Origin: CBDCWQ01 sp965223435
GTDB lineage: Bacteria; Myxococcota; Kuafuiibacteriia; Kuafuiibacteriales; Kuafuiibacteriaceae
DNA: 64,000 nucleotides
NCBI GenBank assembly: GCA_965223435.1
Contig: CBDCWQ010000017.1
Location: 1 to 64,000, forward strand
Direction of reading: 5' to 3'
In this document: positions 17,268 to 27,197 of the stretch, piece by piece
How the letters are laid out: every line of letters begins with the position of its first letter
Position numbering within the stretch: position 1 is the first letter of the stretch
Notes under the pieces: generated by a model
The model's input: only the letters and a program-made list of their open reading frames with translations
Databases searched by the model: none
What the model was told of the DNA's origin: nothing
Program-made: the position numbers and the translations under genes

Positions 17268-20200
17268 CTATCTCTGACGGCGACCCTGCGATGATGTACT
17301 TGCACATGGTTGTCCCGATTCTGGAGGGGGTACTCCTGACGGGTATCCAACGATGTTGTCGATAGCGTAGTAACCACGTTCCCCCCCGGGCATAGACCCG
17401 GGTGGAGCGTGGAAGTAGATATGAATGTCGGACAACAGGTTTGCGGGTGCGATGACAAAACGGGTACACGAGTGACGCATCACTAAGTCTCTGGCATGTT
17501 CCTGTGAGTGTCGACCCTGGGTTCGAGAAACAGTGGCGACGCTTCCTAGGCCGATGTCATGGACGGCGGAGATATCTATCGAGAGTGCTCGAAACTCTCC
17601 CTCAACAGCGGGAAGCACCGCGTGCAGCGCCTGGTTGTCTATCGTGCCCTCCGGAAAATCCTCCTTGGCGCGAATCGCCGAATGGTCGAATACCAACGCG
17701 CGACTGCCGTTGATGCGCTCATAGCGAATATCGCCCCTCGGTTGGCCAGGCTTGCCTTCAGGGGTCCACCAATCCAGATCATCAGCTGGTTCCTCGAAAT
17801 CTACGATGACTTGGCGCTCAGGCGGTGCGTCTCCCGCGTCTTGCTTGCTATCGTCTTTTTCCGGAGCGATCGTCGTCCTCGGCGGGATCGCCGAGTCGAA
17901 TTCCTGAGCCTTTGGCTCTTCGATCCGGGTGTTGACATTTTCGACACCGACAAAGACGCGAAACGCGTCACAGGATTTTCCTGATTCTGGCCGTGGTACG
18001 CCAGCTCGGTATCCGATGATGTTGTCAATCGCGTAATAGCCGCGTTCCCCTCCCCGCCGAGACCCGGGTGGTGCGTAGAAGTAAATACGGATGTCGGACA
18101 ACAAGTTGGCGGGTGCCATGACAAAACGGGTACACGAGTGGCTCACGACCAAGCCTTTGGCCCGTTCGTGTGAGTGTCGACCCCGGGTCCGGTCAACGGT
18201 GACAAGACTTCCCAAGCCGAGGTCATGGACGGTTGAAATCTCTATCGAGAGTGCTCGAAATTCTCCCTCAACAGCGGGAAGCATCGCGTGCAGCACTTGG
18301 TTATCTACAACCCCCTCGGGGAAATCCTGTTCGGCACGAATTGCTGGATGGTCGAACACCAGAGCACGGCTGCCGTTGATTTGCTCGTAGCGAATGTCCC
18401 CGCTCGGCTGGTTGGGCGCGCCCGCCGGGGTCGTCCAGTCCGGATCTTGGCTCGGATCTTCGAAATCAAGAATGACCTCGCCGTAATAGTTAGGGGCGGT
18501 GATCGCCTGTGCTTGCATCACTTGAACCAATCTTGAATCCACATCCTGACCGTCTACCGTGAAATACAACTCCGCAATCGCAAAGTCGGTGGCACCAGCC
18601 TTAACCAGAGCTTCGTCATCGACCGAAATGACTACAGGCTCCGTGCCTCCATGAGGCCCTAGCAAGACCCGCGGACGTTCCACCAACAAGAATGTGTCCG
18701 GCGACCAGATTTCTACCACCACCGGCTCACTCAAGGCATTCGACAGGGTGTAGGTTTGCGTTGGGTATCTCCCCGTCGACCAAGGCGTAAGATGAACGTT
18801 GTCCGCTGGTTCAACCACCAGACTCGGGGTCGTTTCCTCCAAAAGCCCCTCCTCCGAAGAAGCAGCCTCATCCCACTCCATGCGCCTCACCTCTACCGAC
18901 TCCGGGACTTCCCGCGGTTCACCAAACGGTGTTGGGCCTTCACTTTCGGTGAGGACGCCGTGGAGGGCTGTACCGACTGCTGGGGCGAGCGCGAGGGCAA
19001 CTTGGGGTTCTCCATTCTCCCAAGAAGTCTCTATCAAGGCTGCCTGCTTGGCTACACGGTAGACTTCGTTCTCGTCGAGCGCGTAAATGGTGATGCTCTG
19101 TCGATCAAAAAATATCATCAAGCTGTCGAGACCAAAGCCACAGAGCTCAAAAGGTTGCTGCATGCTCACCCGAAGATTCGGGAACCGGTCTTTAAAGCCG
19201 GCCAAGTAGTGGTCCTTCCACCGGTGACAATTGGCCGAGGTGAAGTACCCCATTGCAATAATCGCGGCGCGCAGTACCGGGTTTTGTTCCACGACATCAC
19301 AGTGACCCACACATGGAACGTCATCGCTCGGCCCGGCGAGTGCCGATGAACGTTTGTTTACCTGGAGGTGATTGAACCCCAAATAAACATGCTCGTCAGC
19401 AGGCCCCGTAACCTCCAATCGGCAGTGCAAGCTCACCAGGGTTGCGCCCTCGACTGCATCGGAGGGATCGGGGCCGGGGGCTTCGACCATGACCGAGCCC
19501 CCCACACCCTCGGGCATCCTGACGGTACCGGGGCCACCCAGCTCTAGCGGAAGGCCTGCGTGTAAGTTGCGGCACTGGACTCGAATTTTCGTACTGTTTT
19601 CTGCGATATGTCGAAGCTCAAAGCTTGTGTCTCGATAACCTGATGGAACCTGAGAAAAGGGCCCGCCCCCAAGAATCGTCAGATTGTAGGTTCGGACCAC
19701 ATCCACGCCGGTCGCCCCTTCTTCCTTCGAAAGGCGAAGCACGACAACCCGCTGGTCGTCAATGTCGTGTAGAGAAATGGGTTCGCGTGAGCGCGCGACC
19801 GCGTTCGAGTCCTGAGTAAGCAGCCATAGAAGATTGGGGTCTTCCTCCAACTCGACAAACTGAGGAAGGTCCAGTTCGATGGAGTCATCAGAGACCTCCG
19901 TAAGAAGGGCCTCATCCCCAAGCGTGCGGAGCAAGAAACCGCTTGTTGGGTTCTCTTCCGTCGATGAAAGCTTTGTGGGTGGAGGCGGGCAACCAATACC
20001 ATACCGTGCCTCACACGATGGATGAGCCTCCAGCCATGGATTATTCTCGGTCACAGCGGGCCCCAGGCGCTCGAAATGTTCGTACACATCGATGAACCAG
20101 ATGAGCGCGGTGCTCGAAGTCAGTAGGGTCGATAGATTGATGATGCGTTGACTCGAGTACGGAAAGCCGTGGTCTAGGACAAAAGCCTGAACGCCCGCCC

Positions 20201-23200
20201 AAAGGGCGTAGGCTTCTCGAACAAAGAAATCTCTCTTTGGGTGCTCAGGATGAGCCTCAACAAACGCGAGTAAGCCCAAAATGAGTCCCGTAGTCGCCTC
20301 CAGATGAAACGATTGCTCCTGACGACTTGTCCCTTCGATATACTTGTCCTCAAACCCATCGAAGAAATAGTGAGCCCCATAGTATCGCTGGCCTTCAAAC
20401 TCGATATCTTTGGCAAAAGCCAACGTCGTAAACTCCAAACAGCGCGCAAGTTGCTCGACCTCGTCCACGTTTGTGAGATCATCGAAGTCTACCGAGAGGG
20501 AGAGCCAACTGCAGTTGTCGATGGCCGTGTGGCGTCGATTGGGTATCACGGTAAAGCGCCCTCGAAAGAAGCCATCGTCGATGAGCACGGCATCGACTGC
20601 CTCTTTGTGTTCGGACTCGCTGGCCAGCACCCCGCCGGTCGCGACCCGGCCCCAATCCCCGCGCACCAAAGCCGCCTGAATTTCCGTTCGTTTTCTTGCC
20701 CCGGCACCCTCTGATAGGGCCGCATTTTCAAGATCGTGACGCCAATGATCCTCTACGTCATCCCAAAGCACGTGAAAGATCCCGGCCCGCAGTTCATCTC
20801 GCCAGGCCCTGATGGTACTCAGTTCCGGTCGACCCGGCTCCTGGAGGGATAAGGCCTCTTGGTGGTTCAAGGCGTGGTTGAGCACGCTGAGAACATCGAG
20901 ATTGTGTTCGGTGACAATATTGGTGGCCTCGACCTCCTGTTTGAGGTGCGCAAAGTCCCTCTTTGTGAGGACCAGCGGCGGTAGGGATGACGGCGAATGC
21001 CCTCCCTCCATGGTTCTCCGCACCGCGGGTGCGCGGGTTTCATCGAAGTCGTCGTAGCCCAGGGCGTCAAGAACGTCGTAGTAGTGCCACGTCTCGCCGG
21101 CCAGGTGATCCTCTGTTCTGCGCCAGCCGGTTTGCAGCAGCGCTGAAGGATCATCAGCATGGGCCAAGCCCAGGGTTGTCCAGCCCGCTGTCACCAGGCT
21201 GATTCTCCGTCCATCTTCCATCGAACCCGAATGACGATGCCCGATCAAGCCGTGGAGCGCCTGGCGGTAACAGGCGCGAATGCGTTTCTGTTCGTCTTCA
21301 GAAAGACCCGAAAAAGCTTCTGAGACAACAAAAACGCCTAAGCCGTGGGTGACCCATGCGGTCGCACCGGTCACCAAGCGAACGTCGCGCCAGTTGTCAT
21401 CGAGGGTATTCCAAGAAAACGGCCAACCCTGGATCAAGTCTCTGAACCCTTTTTTTCCCGATGGAGCCACCTTTGCCTGGGAACACAAGTAGCGGGCCAA
21501 GGCTCGCGCTCGGGCGAGGGACTCCTTGGTCCCTTGCCGCGAATACTGCGCGAGCGCGATCCCTTGGGTATACGCCCAAACCCGTTCGTGACTGGCCAAA
21601 GGCACCGAGTCTATGGCTTGACCCTCCTCTATGCCTCGGAGCCCGTCCGAGGCGTCCTTATCGTCTCCGACAGCTTCATACTCCACCTGGAATCCCACGG
21701 ACGAATCATCGTCCGTGCCTTGGCGCCACAGCTTATCCCGCAGCCAAAGCGCCTGCTGGTAGTTGCCATGGACCGAGGCCGCAAAAGCAGGCACGACCGA
21801 GACTTCGACCCCGGCGGATTCCGCATCGCCCTGGACTCCAGGCACCGCCGCCACCGCAAGCGAGACCATGCCAGCGTCGCCGACCACTGCCCCGTCAAAC
21901 AAATCTAAAGGCAGGCTGGCCTCTCCTCCCACCAGCGAGATGGTGCGGGGCGAAGTGGCTGGGGGGGCCAAAGGCGCAGCGACCGACGTAGGGGCGTGTT
22001 TTGGACCGCCGGGTGCCGGCCCGCCTGCCAGGTTTGTCAACTGGAGGCGAGCGTTGGAAGCAACCCGCATGTGGTATTTGTTTTCGGCGGTCACCCGAAC
22101 TTGGGCCGCCCGACCCTCGGTGACATATTCGGGAAGGTCGACGCCATATCGCGCGACCTCAGAAGCCCGCGACGCGCGTGAAAAGACAATGCGGTCACGC
22201 GCTTCACGTTGATCCGATTGCTCGATCCAAGCCGCAAAAAACAGGTCCTCAAAAGCCCCCAAAGAACCTCCGCCTACCAGCGCATCAGCGCCGCGCCCAT
22301 GGCTCTTCCAATGAATGGGCTTTGCCGGACCTTTATTCAAGCGAGTGTATCCGCCAAAACTTGTTGCGGAATCGTTACTTTGCACAACGGAAATCGCCCC
22401 TCCATCCAAGGCGTGGGGTTCGTAGTTTGAAACCACCACATCGCCACCATCAGCAACCGCCAGCGCTGGTTTATACCCCGTAGCCACCCTGCGGGGCTCA
22501 GACCATGAACGGCCTCCGTCGACCGACACCTGAAGCTGAATCGGGTTGGAGCCTACGGCGTTCGGGTTGTCTGAAGGCCCGTCTTCATACGCCACCACCA
22601 AGCCCCAAGGCGCCCCCGCGATCACCGGGTGGGAAGGCGTATCATCCCCTCCCTCCGTCCCGACCCACGCAAGTGTCGACAAGCGCCAAGACTGAAAAGT
22701 ACCGTCTTGCCACGAGTCCCTGCGCCAAGGAGAGACGCCTGGCGCGCCTTCCTCTAACCCGGCCGTCGAGGTCGACCATGCGTTTGGGACCAGAGGACGC
22801 TGAGCGAGTCGAATCTTGTCTTGCTCGTGCCAAGTGCCCCGATAGCGATACTGATGCTGAATGCCGAGGCCCAAAAAGAGCAATTCGTCACCCGGTTCGT
22901 AGGATTCCTTCCACGTGGATTGGTAGCCCACCAAGAACCGAGTCGGACGAAGACGCTCCACGACGGTTTCGCTGTAGACCGGTTCGAAAAACATTTCGGC
23001 CCAAGCCTCATGCCCAACCGGTTTGTTGTCCCACATGCGTTTTTGACGCGCGACGATGCTCACTGTCTTGGCGTCTACGTGAAGGGAGGGCTCATACACG
23101 TAGCTTTCTTCATTTCGAAAAAGGTATTCGGTTGCGGTATTGTCCTCAGGATCCGCATCGTGGCGGGCAATATGAGACTCCTCACACCAGCAGTCCGGAC

Positions 23201-24362
23201 ACGCGCACTGTCCCGCGTCGTCGGGCTCGTACTTTGCCAGGTACTTGACCACTTCGGTTGCGGGTGTCCGTTTCAGAACATCGAACACGTTCGAGGCTTC
23301 GCCCGTCAGATCGCGAAGGTAATAAACCTTGTTCGCTTCTCCCCACACCAGATGGTGTCCGAGCATCGCGTCGTAAGCGGTATCCACACCGCGTTTCCAA
23401 GCGTTATTCGAACGCGCGATCTCCATGGGGCCAAAGGTACGCCCGCTGTCCTGGCTCTCAGTCCGCAAAACGCGAAAACGTGCGCCGTCCGTGGATGCCT
23501 CTTCGGGTGACTCCAGCCGCTCGATCCACACGATCGATACGCGATTTTCACGGGCCGCAATCGAAACCGAGATGACCGACGACGAAGATCCAGGAGCCGT
23601 CCCGGTCTGCGACGACTCAAAGGTACCGGCTTTTCCGGCCTTCTCACTCCGATGGTACCAGACCTGGTCCCCCGCGCCCTGGCCGCGAACCACGTGCACA
23701 ACATGCGCGTAGGTGCGGCCGTCAAAGCCCGACAACGCCACGTCAACCTGGGAAGCGGAACCGTGAGGTGTGTACAAGACCTCCGCCGGCACAAAGGCGC
23801 CCAGTGGAGGCACGGCCCGTCCAAGCGCCTCTAGCGGATCCGTTTCTGCTGCGCGCTTCGCCTCGCTTGCCACAGGAGGTGATACGTTCGCCTTTTCTTG
23901 ATGGCCGAAATACCCGACCCCGGGTTGGAGTACATCGCCGCCCCCGAGCAGCGCATAGTCGGCTTTTGAATCGTCCCAGCGGTAGACCCGGGAAAAGCGC
24001 AGTTCCCCGTAGGGTGTGGCGCGCGCCACTGAGAAAAACTGCCAACCCGGCGCAGCTGCGGTGGAGGAGTCCACCGACCACGATTCAATCTCGCGGCCAA
24101 GAATCCAGGAACCCGCCGCGCCCGACGGCGCTCCGTCAACGTAAATCCACCGGCCTCTACTCTCCCGCATCGGAGTGGTCGCCGGTGCGCGATCAGGCGA
24201 GTCGGCTCCATGGCCCGCGTCCTTCACTGGGACGGCGAGGAGGTTCCAGCCGGAATGCGGAGCGGGCTGAGTTTTCGCCTGCTCCTGGCCGCTGGCCGCG
24301 CCTCCTAAAAGGAGAACAAAGAAAAGCCAGAGCGACTTGAATCCCAAGCGAGAATTGCGCAC
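17268..24362 (-). CDS. Giant exported protein B: BNR propeller, alpha/alpha region, two C-terminal jelly-roll-like modules
   Basis: The start is GTG 24362 with a strong GGAGGG ribosome site 6 nt upstream. The signal peptide ends around AASG-QEQ (residue 25). An N domain starting GWNLLAVPV (about 38) is shared with C. The BNR-like propeller is at about 200-700, with Asp-boxes SQDSGRTF (about 302) and SVDGGRSW (about 611) and the family signature VWGEANKVYYL. The helical toroid-like region at about 880-1420 contains GWPFSWNT, VTGATAWVTHGLG and HTAIDNCSW (about 1278). Ig-like segments follow. Two copies of a module at about 1958-2110 and 2180-2340 share DFE(D/E)P..D.DW, NGSRALVFDH and YYAIDNI, a pattern I associate with carbohydrate-binding jelly rolls. 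No protease motif was seen. The first about 1,700 residues are almost identical to C. Confidence 0.9.
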   Translation of the reverse strand: MRNSRLGFKSLWLFFVLLLGGAASGQEQAKTQPAPHSGWNLLAVPVKDAGHGADSPDRAPATTPMRESRGRWIYVDGAPSGAAGSWILGREIESWSVDSSTAAAPGWQFFSVARATPYGELRFSRVYRWDDSKADYALLGGGDVLQPGVGYFGHQEKANVSPPVASEAKRAAETDPLEALGRAVPPLGAFVPAEVLYTPHGSASQVDVALSGFDGRTYAHVVHVVRGQGAGDQVWYHRSEKAGKAGTFESSQTGTAPGSSSSVISVSIAARENRVSIVWIERLESPEEASTDGARFRVLRTESQDSGRTFGPMEIARSNNAWKRGVDTAYDAMLGHHLVWGEANKVYYLRDLTGEASNVFDVLKRTPATEVVKYLAKYEPDDAGQCACPDCWCEESHIARHDADPEDNTATEYLFRNEESYVYEPSLHVDAKTVSIVARQKRMWDNKPVGHEAWAEMFFEPVYSETVVERLRPTRFLVGYQSTWKESYEPGDELLFLGLGIQHQYRYRGTWHEQDKIRLAQRPLVPNAWSTSTAGLEEGAPGVSPWRRDSWQDGTFQSWRLSTLAWVGTEGGDDTPSHPVIAGAPWGLVVAYEDGPSDNPNAVGSNPIQLQVSVDGGRSWSEPRRVATGYKPALAVADGGDVVVSNYEPHALDGGAISVVQSNDSATSFGGYTRLNKGPAKPIHWKSHGRGADALVGGGSLGAFEDLFFAAWIEQSDQREARDRIVFSRASRASEVARYGVDLPEYVTEGRAAQVRVTAENKYHMRVASNARLQLTNLAGGPAPGGPKHAPTSVAAPLAPPATSPRTISLVGGEASLPLDLFDGAVVGDAGMVSLAVAAVPGVQGDAESAGVEVSVVPAFAASVHGNYQQALWLRDKLWRQGTDDDSSVGFQVEYEAVGDDKDASDGLRGIEEGQAIDSVPLASHERVWAYTQGIALAQYSRQGTKESLARARALARYLCSQAKVAPSGKKGFRDLIQGWPFSWNTLDDNWRDVRLVTGATAWVTHGLGVFVVSEAFSGLSEDEQKRIRACYRQALHGLIGHRHSGSMEDGRRISLVTAGWTTLGLAHADDPSALLQTGWRRTEDHLAGETWHYYDVLDALGYDDFDETRAPAVRRTMEGGHSPSSLPPLVLTKRDFAHLKQEVEATNIVTEHNLDVLSVLNHALNHQEALSLQEPGRPELSTIRAWRDELRAGIFHVLWDDVEDHWRHDLENAALSEGAGARKRTEIQAALVRGDWGRVATGGVLASESEHKEAVDAVLIDDGFFRGRFTVIPNRRHTAIDNCSWLSLSVDFDDLTNVDEVEQLARCLEFTTLAFAKDIEFEGQRYYGAHYFFDGFEDKYIEGTSRQEQSFHLEATTGLILGLLAFVEAHPEHPKRDFFVREAYALWAGVQAFVLDHGFPYSSQRIINLSTLLTSSTALIWFIDVYEHFERLGPAVTENNPWLEAHPSCEARYGIGCPPPPTKLSSTEENPTSGFLLRTLGDEALLTEVSDDSIELDLPQFVELEEDPNLLWLLTQDSNAVARSREPISLHDIDDQRVVVLRLSKEEGATGVDVVRTYNLTILGGGPFSQVPSGYRDTSFELRHIAENSTKIRVQCRNLHAGLPLELGGPGTVRMPEGVGGSVMVEAPGPDPSDAVEGATLVSLHCRLEVTGPADEHVYLGFNHLQVNKRSSALAGPSDDVPCVGHCDVVEQNPVLRAAIIAMGYFTSANCHRWKDHYLAGFKDRFPNLRVSMQQPFELCGFGLDSLMIFFDRQSITIYALDENEVYRVAKQAALIETSWENGEPQVALALAPAVGTALHGVLTESEGPTPFGEPREVPESVEVRRMEWDEAASSEEGLLEETTPSLVVEPADNVHLTPWSTGRYPTQTYTLSNALSEPVVVEIWSPDTFLLVERPRVLLGPHGGTEPVVISVDDEALVKAGATDFAIAELYFTVDGQDVDSRLVQVMQAQAITAPNYYGEVILDFEDPSQDPDWTTPAGAPNQPSGDIRYEQINGSRALVFDHPAIRAEQDFPEGVVDNQVLHAMLPAVEGEFRALSIEISTVHDLGLGSLVTVDRTRGRHSHERAKGLVVSHSCTRFVMAPANLLSDIRIYFYAPPGSRRGGERGYYAIDNIIGYRAGVPRPESGKSCDAFRVFVGVENVNTRIEEPKAQEFDSAIPPRTTIAPEKDDSKQDAGDAPPERQVIVDFEEPADDLDWWTPEGKPGQPRGDIRYERINGSRALVFDHSAIRAKEDFPEGTIDNQALHAVLPAVEGEFRALSIDISAVHDIGLGSVATVSRTQGRHSQEHARDLVMRHSCTRFVIAPANLLSDIHIYFHAPPGSMPGGERGYYAIDNIVGYPSGVPPPESGQPCASTSSQGRRQR
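17346..18484 (-). repeat. Tandem duplicated C-terminal module of protein B (666-bp period)
   Basis: Copy 1 (about 18484-18012) and copy 2 (about 17818-17346) align over about 157 codons with a 666-bp offset. Both share the beginning DFE.P and the end YYAIDNI.GY. Identity is high enough to see at DNA level but the copies have diverged, so the duplication is not recent. Confidence 0.85.
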
Positions 24363-24545
24363 GTTTTACCCTCCAAAACCGAAAATTGAACAGGAACGTA
24401 GACCTTGTGCCCGTCTTAAAGTCAATGAACATTGACCGGGGGAAACCTCGATTTCTGTGACGGTCTTCCCTCGGGAGGTAGATTCGATGATGAACGCCGC
24501 CTTTTGTGCTTTTCGACGAGGTTTGGGCCACGTTCTGGAGAGCGC
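19181..24545 (-). repeat. Long direct repeat, copy in gene B (partner 32828-38253)
   Basis: This block is nearly identical to the start of gene C, including about 180 bp upstream of the start codon. The only obvious length change is 60 bp (20 codons) absent here and present in C around 37486-37545. At the 3' end the near-identity stops at 19181, followed by about 150 bp of diverged homology and then unrelated sequence. This pattern suggests recent duplication or gene conversion of the constant part. Confidence 0.9.
24397..24436 (-). promoter_or_regulatory. Putative sigma70-like promoter with overlapping palindromic operator upstream of gene B
   Basis: Read on the minus strand, TTGACT (24425-24420) is followed after 17 nt by TCTACG (24402-24397). 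The -35 element overlaps a perfect inverted repeat GTCAATG-AA-CATTGAC (24421-24436), 59 bp upstream of the GTG start. The same arrangement is present upstream of gene C. A repressor site is a natural reading; the -10 is a weak match. Confidence 0.45.
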
Positions 24546-24597
24546 GCGAGCAGCGGGGTTTCGGGTTGGCGTTGGTCGGTCACTCCATGGGGTCTAG
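24487..24597 (+). other. Possible small ORF, 36 codons, divergent from gene B
   Basis: ATGATG is preceded by GGGAGG with 8 nt spacing, a good ribosome site on the plus strand. The frame starts MMNAAF and ends at TAG, overlapping the stop of gene E's second reading frame. The same ribosome site and ATGATGAACGCCGC start recur upstream of gene C at 38195, where the frame ends after 27 codons with a different tail. Lack of conservation past the first dozen codons argues against a functional peptide. Confidence 0.25.
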
Positions 24598-27197
24598 AAC
24601 CTGGTGATTTGTCTTGCCATGTCATAGGGCAGAGGCAGTGGGACCTGGGCGCTTTCGAGAACGTCGGTCACGTTCCATCCGACTGATCGAGAAAAATAGC
24701 GCAAGTACGCCATGCCGACTTCTGGGTCTTCAAGATCGCAACTGTCGAAATCTGTGGGCGGGGGTGGATGGAAAAGCTGATAGAAGAGCCCATGGCTCAG
24801 TCCAACGACTTTTTGAAGGTGCCACATCATGCACTGTCCGCGAGAGTCTGCCTCTACGAGGCTTGTGCAGCCATCAAAGAAGTGTCGCTTGGACTTGAGG
24901 TCTTCGCCTCGCGGGGACAGCTCCTTGCGCCAAGGAAACAAATAAGATGCGATGGCTTCGGCCAGGCCTTCTTTGAGGCAGTCTTCTTCCCGTGGGTTTA
25001 GGCCCTGCTCGTTGTAGATAAAGTGAACATACTCATGGGCGAAGCCATCAAGCACACTGACCTCTTTGTAGTACTCAAATTCGCTCGGTATCAGGAGCGA
25101 GTCGTGAAGGCTGACAAACAGACCCATGCTCGGGTCCCAGAAACTCCGTCCGCTGGGATTCAGCGGGAAGATGAGTTCGGGTGGGAGTATCCACGCTTCG
25201 TAGGGGTTGTTGATGGTTCCGGTGAGGTCCGTGATCTCTTGGGCCGTTTCATCAAGTTGTTGGTGGAGGGCGGCGTGATTGCTGAGTGCCTCGGGCCCCA
25301 CGCCGGGAAGACGAACGAGGTGGGATGTGCCCGCGTTGGATTCCAGCGTTGTTCCTTGGTACGCAAGGTGGTGTTCTCCGGGGCCAAATCCCAGCTGTGT
25401 CGCTCGGTATCCGGCCAAATGCAAGAACGGAAGGTCCGACGAAACGCGTATCCCGTTTGTGCCGAAGCGGTAGTCTTCTGCGTCTGGGAAGTTTACGCCA
25501 TCGTAAAATAGTGTGGTAAATGGTTCAAAGGGTTGGCCGTTCAGTGTCCAGCGAAAGTCATAGTGTTGGGTGGCCTCGCACTGTCCATCATCCTTGCAGA
25601 CCACCATTTGTTCCGCGCTTGGTGCGCAATTCGCCCCATAGATGGAGCAGTCTAAGAAAACAGGATCACTAGGAAAATCCGCGACGTAAACGCCGCTGGG
25701 CAGGTCGTCAAAAAGGGTTTCCTGCATTTGACGTGCTGCATTCGCTACGATTTCAACGTGGACATCGCGGGTGTTTTTTGTCCCCGTGAGTCTGTCTTTG
25801 AAAACAATTTGGTCTGTGTACCGGCCCGGACCGAGGGCTTCGGCCTCTTGTGCCGAAATGGACAGATAAAGGGCGCCCTCTTGCGCGAACCACACTTCTT
25901 TGGGAGAAACGTCGACCAGTGACTCTATGCTCTCGACGTCAAATATTGTGAACCGATTGCTGTGGAAGCGATAGCGTCGAGTTTGATCCAGAGGACTGTT
26001 GAGATCGACGAAAAAATGGGCTTCTGATTGCGGAATCACGCCAAAGTCCATATCGAGCAACCACCACGGTTTTTCTGGCTCCGTCGCTTGGCCGAGGACG
26101 TCGATCTCCTCCAGGCTGAGGGTCTTGGCGTCTTCGTAGGAAATGGGTAGGGGAATCTTGGCGTCCTCGAGAACACCTGCAAGGTTTCGACCGGCCGCCT
26201 TGGACAGGTAGCGGAAGTACTCGAGTCCAACCGACGGGTAATCAAGGTCACAGTTGTCTTGTTCGACCTCCGGCGCGTGGCGAAACAGAGCTGCCAGAAG
26301 CGCTGCGTCCAGCTCGGCATGTTGTTGTAGGTGCCATAAGACACACTCTCCTTTAGAGTGGTCTACGACGAGACCTTGGCAGCCGTCACTGAACGGTCGT
26401 CGTGTCAAAGGTTCAAGCAGGAGGGTGAACCCGTGCCGAGGTCTTCCATAGGCGACCGTGAGCGCTTTCGCCAGTCCTTCTTCAAGACATTCCCCCCTCC
26501 ATTCAGTGAGGAGATGATGCGTGTATTCGTGGATGAACATCGCCTCAATGTGGTTTAATCGATGGTTCACCGCCTCATCGAAACCGATGCTGTAGTTGAC
26601 CACGATGCCGTTGCGATCTGTAAAGTACCCAGGATAGATGTTTTCAGACATCGCGAGCATGATCTCGTCGGGCACCAACCAGAGGTCGAAGGGCTCAGGG
26701 GACAGTCCGAGCGCAGTGCGAATCTCCTGAGCGCGCCGGTCGAAGATTCGATGAACGAGGCGATGGTCGACAACCAGGTCATCCTTTTGGGTGTCTAGGT
26801 AAATGTAGTGAGATATCCCTTCGGACGACCCGAGCGACGTGCTTTGGTAGCGCAGTTGCGGTGTTTGGGCCGACACACTCAGGGCCCGGTTGGAGAAGCG
26901 AGACAAGGAAAGTTGTTCGAGATCGGAGGAGATTTCAACTGAACTACCATGCATGCGAACACCGTCTTCGAGAAAATCGGCCTCTCCTGACAAAACTTCG
27001 ATCGGTGTGGTCCATTGATTTCGTGGGAATCCGAAACCTGAAAACGGGCGTCCTTGAAGGGTCCAATGGATCACATGCCAGCGGATGGGTCTTGTATGTT
27101 TGCCGAAAGCCGAGAAGGCTCCGGCGCCGCCCTTCAAGAGGGTCTTGGCAAGCGTCTTGTGAATTTCTCGGGGGTGTTTCGGGCCCATGCTGAGCAA
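24594..27197 (-). CDS. Second reading frame of giant protein E: two gluzincin-like metallopeptidase domains
   Basis: This 867-codon frame has no signal peptide. Its first possible start is TTG 27197 inside the preceding frame, so it is probably the 3' part of one gene whose frame has been broken. It holds two copies of a peptidase unit. Copy 1 has FIHEYTH (HExxH at about 223-227) followed by GECLEEGLAKAL. Copy 2 has FAHEYVH (about 721-725) followed by DCLKEGLAEAI. HExxH with a downstream Glu in EGLA fits the gluzincin pattern. Each is preceded by a similar beta-rich segment (WTLQGRPF and WTLNGQPF). An Ig/BACON-like linker lies between them (VSPKEVWF...GRYTDQIVF). Inferred to be an exported protease payload if the frames are joined. 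Confidence 0.7.
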   Translation of the reverse strand: MLSMGPKHPREIHKTLAKTLLKGGAGAFSAFGKHTRPIRWHVIHWTLQGRPFSGFGFPRNQWTTPIEVLSGEADFLEDGVRMHGSSVEISSDLEQLSLSRFSNRALSVSAQTPQLRYQSTSLGSSEGISHYIYLDTQKDDLVVDHRLVHRIFDRRAQEIRTALGLSPEPFDLWLVPDEIMLAMSENIYPGYFTDRNGIVVNYSIGFDEAVNHRLNHIEAMFIHEYTHHLLTEWRGECLEEGLAKALTVAYGRPRHGFTLLLEPLTRRPFSDGCQGLVVDHSKGECVLWHLQQHAELDAALLAALFRHAPEVEQDNCDLDYPSVGLEYFRYLSKAAGRNLAGVLEDAKIPLPISYEDAKTLSLEEIDVLGQATEPEKPWWLLDMDFGVIPQSEAHFFVDLNSPLDQTRRYRFHSNRFTIFDVESIESLVDVSPKEVWFAQEGALYLSISAQEAEALGPGRYTDQIVFKDRLTGTKNTRDVHVEIVANAARQMQETLFDDLPSGVYVADFPSDPVFLDCSIYGANCAPSAEQMVVCKDDGQCEATQHYDFRWTLNGQPFEPFTTLFYDGVNFPDAEDYRFGTNGIRVSSDLPFLHLAGYRATQLGFGPGEHHLAYQGTTLESNAGTSHLVRLPGVGPEALSNHAALHQQLDETAQEITDLTGTINNPYEAWILPPELIFPLNPSGRSFWDPSMGLFVSLHDSLLIPSEFEYYKEVSVLDGFAHEYVHFIYNEQGLNPREEDCLKEGLAEAIASYLFPWRKELSPRGEDLKSKRHFFDGCTSLVEADSRGQCMMWHLQKVVGLSHGLFYQLFHPPPPTDFDSCDLEDPEVGMAYLRYFSRSVGWNVTDVLESAQVPLPLPYDMARQITRF

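Noticed and set aside
21461..21991. Pro/Arg-rich plus-strand ORF opposite gene B (also at 35108 opposite C)
   Set aside because: Present in both copies only because the sense gene is duplicated; composition is that of a shadow frame.
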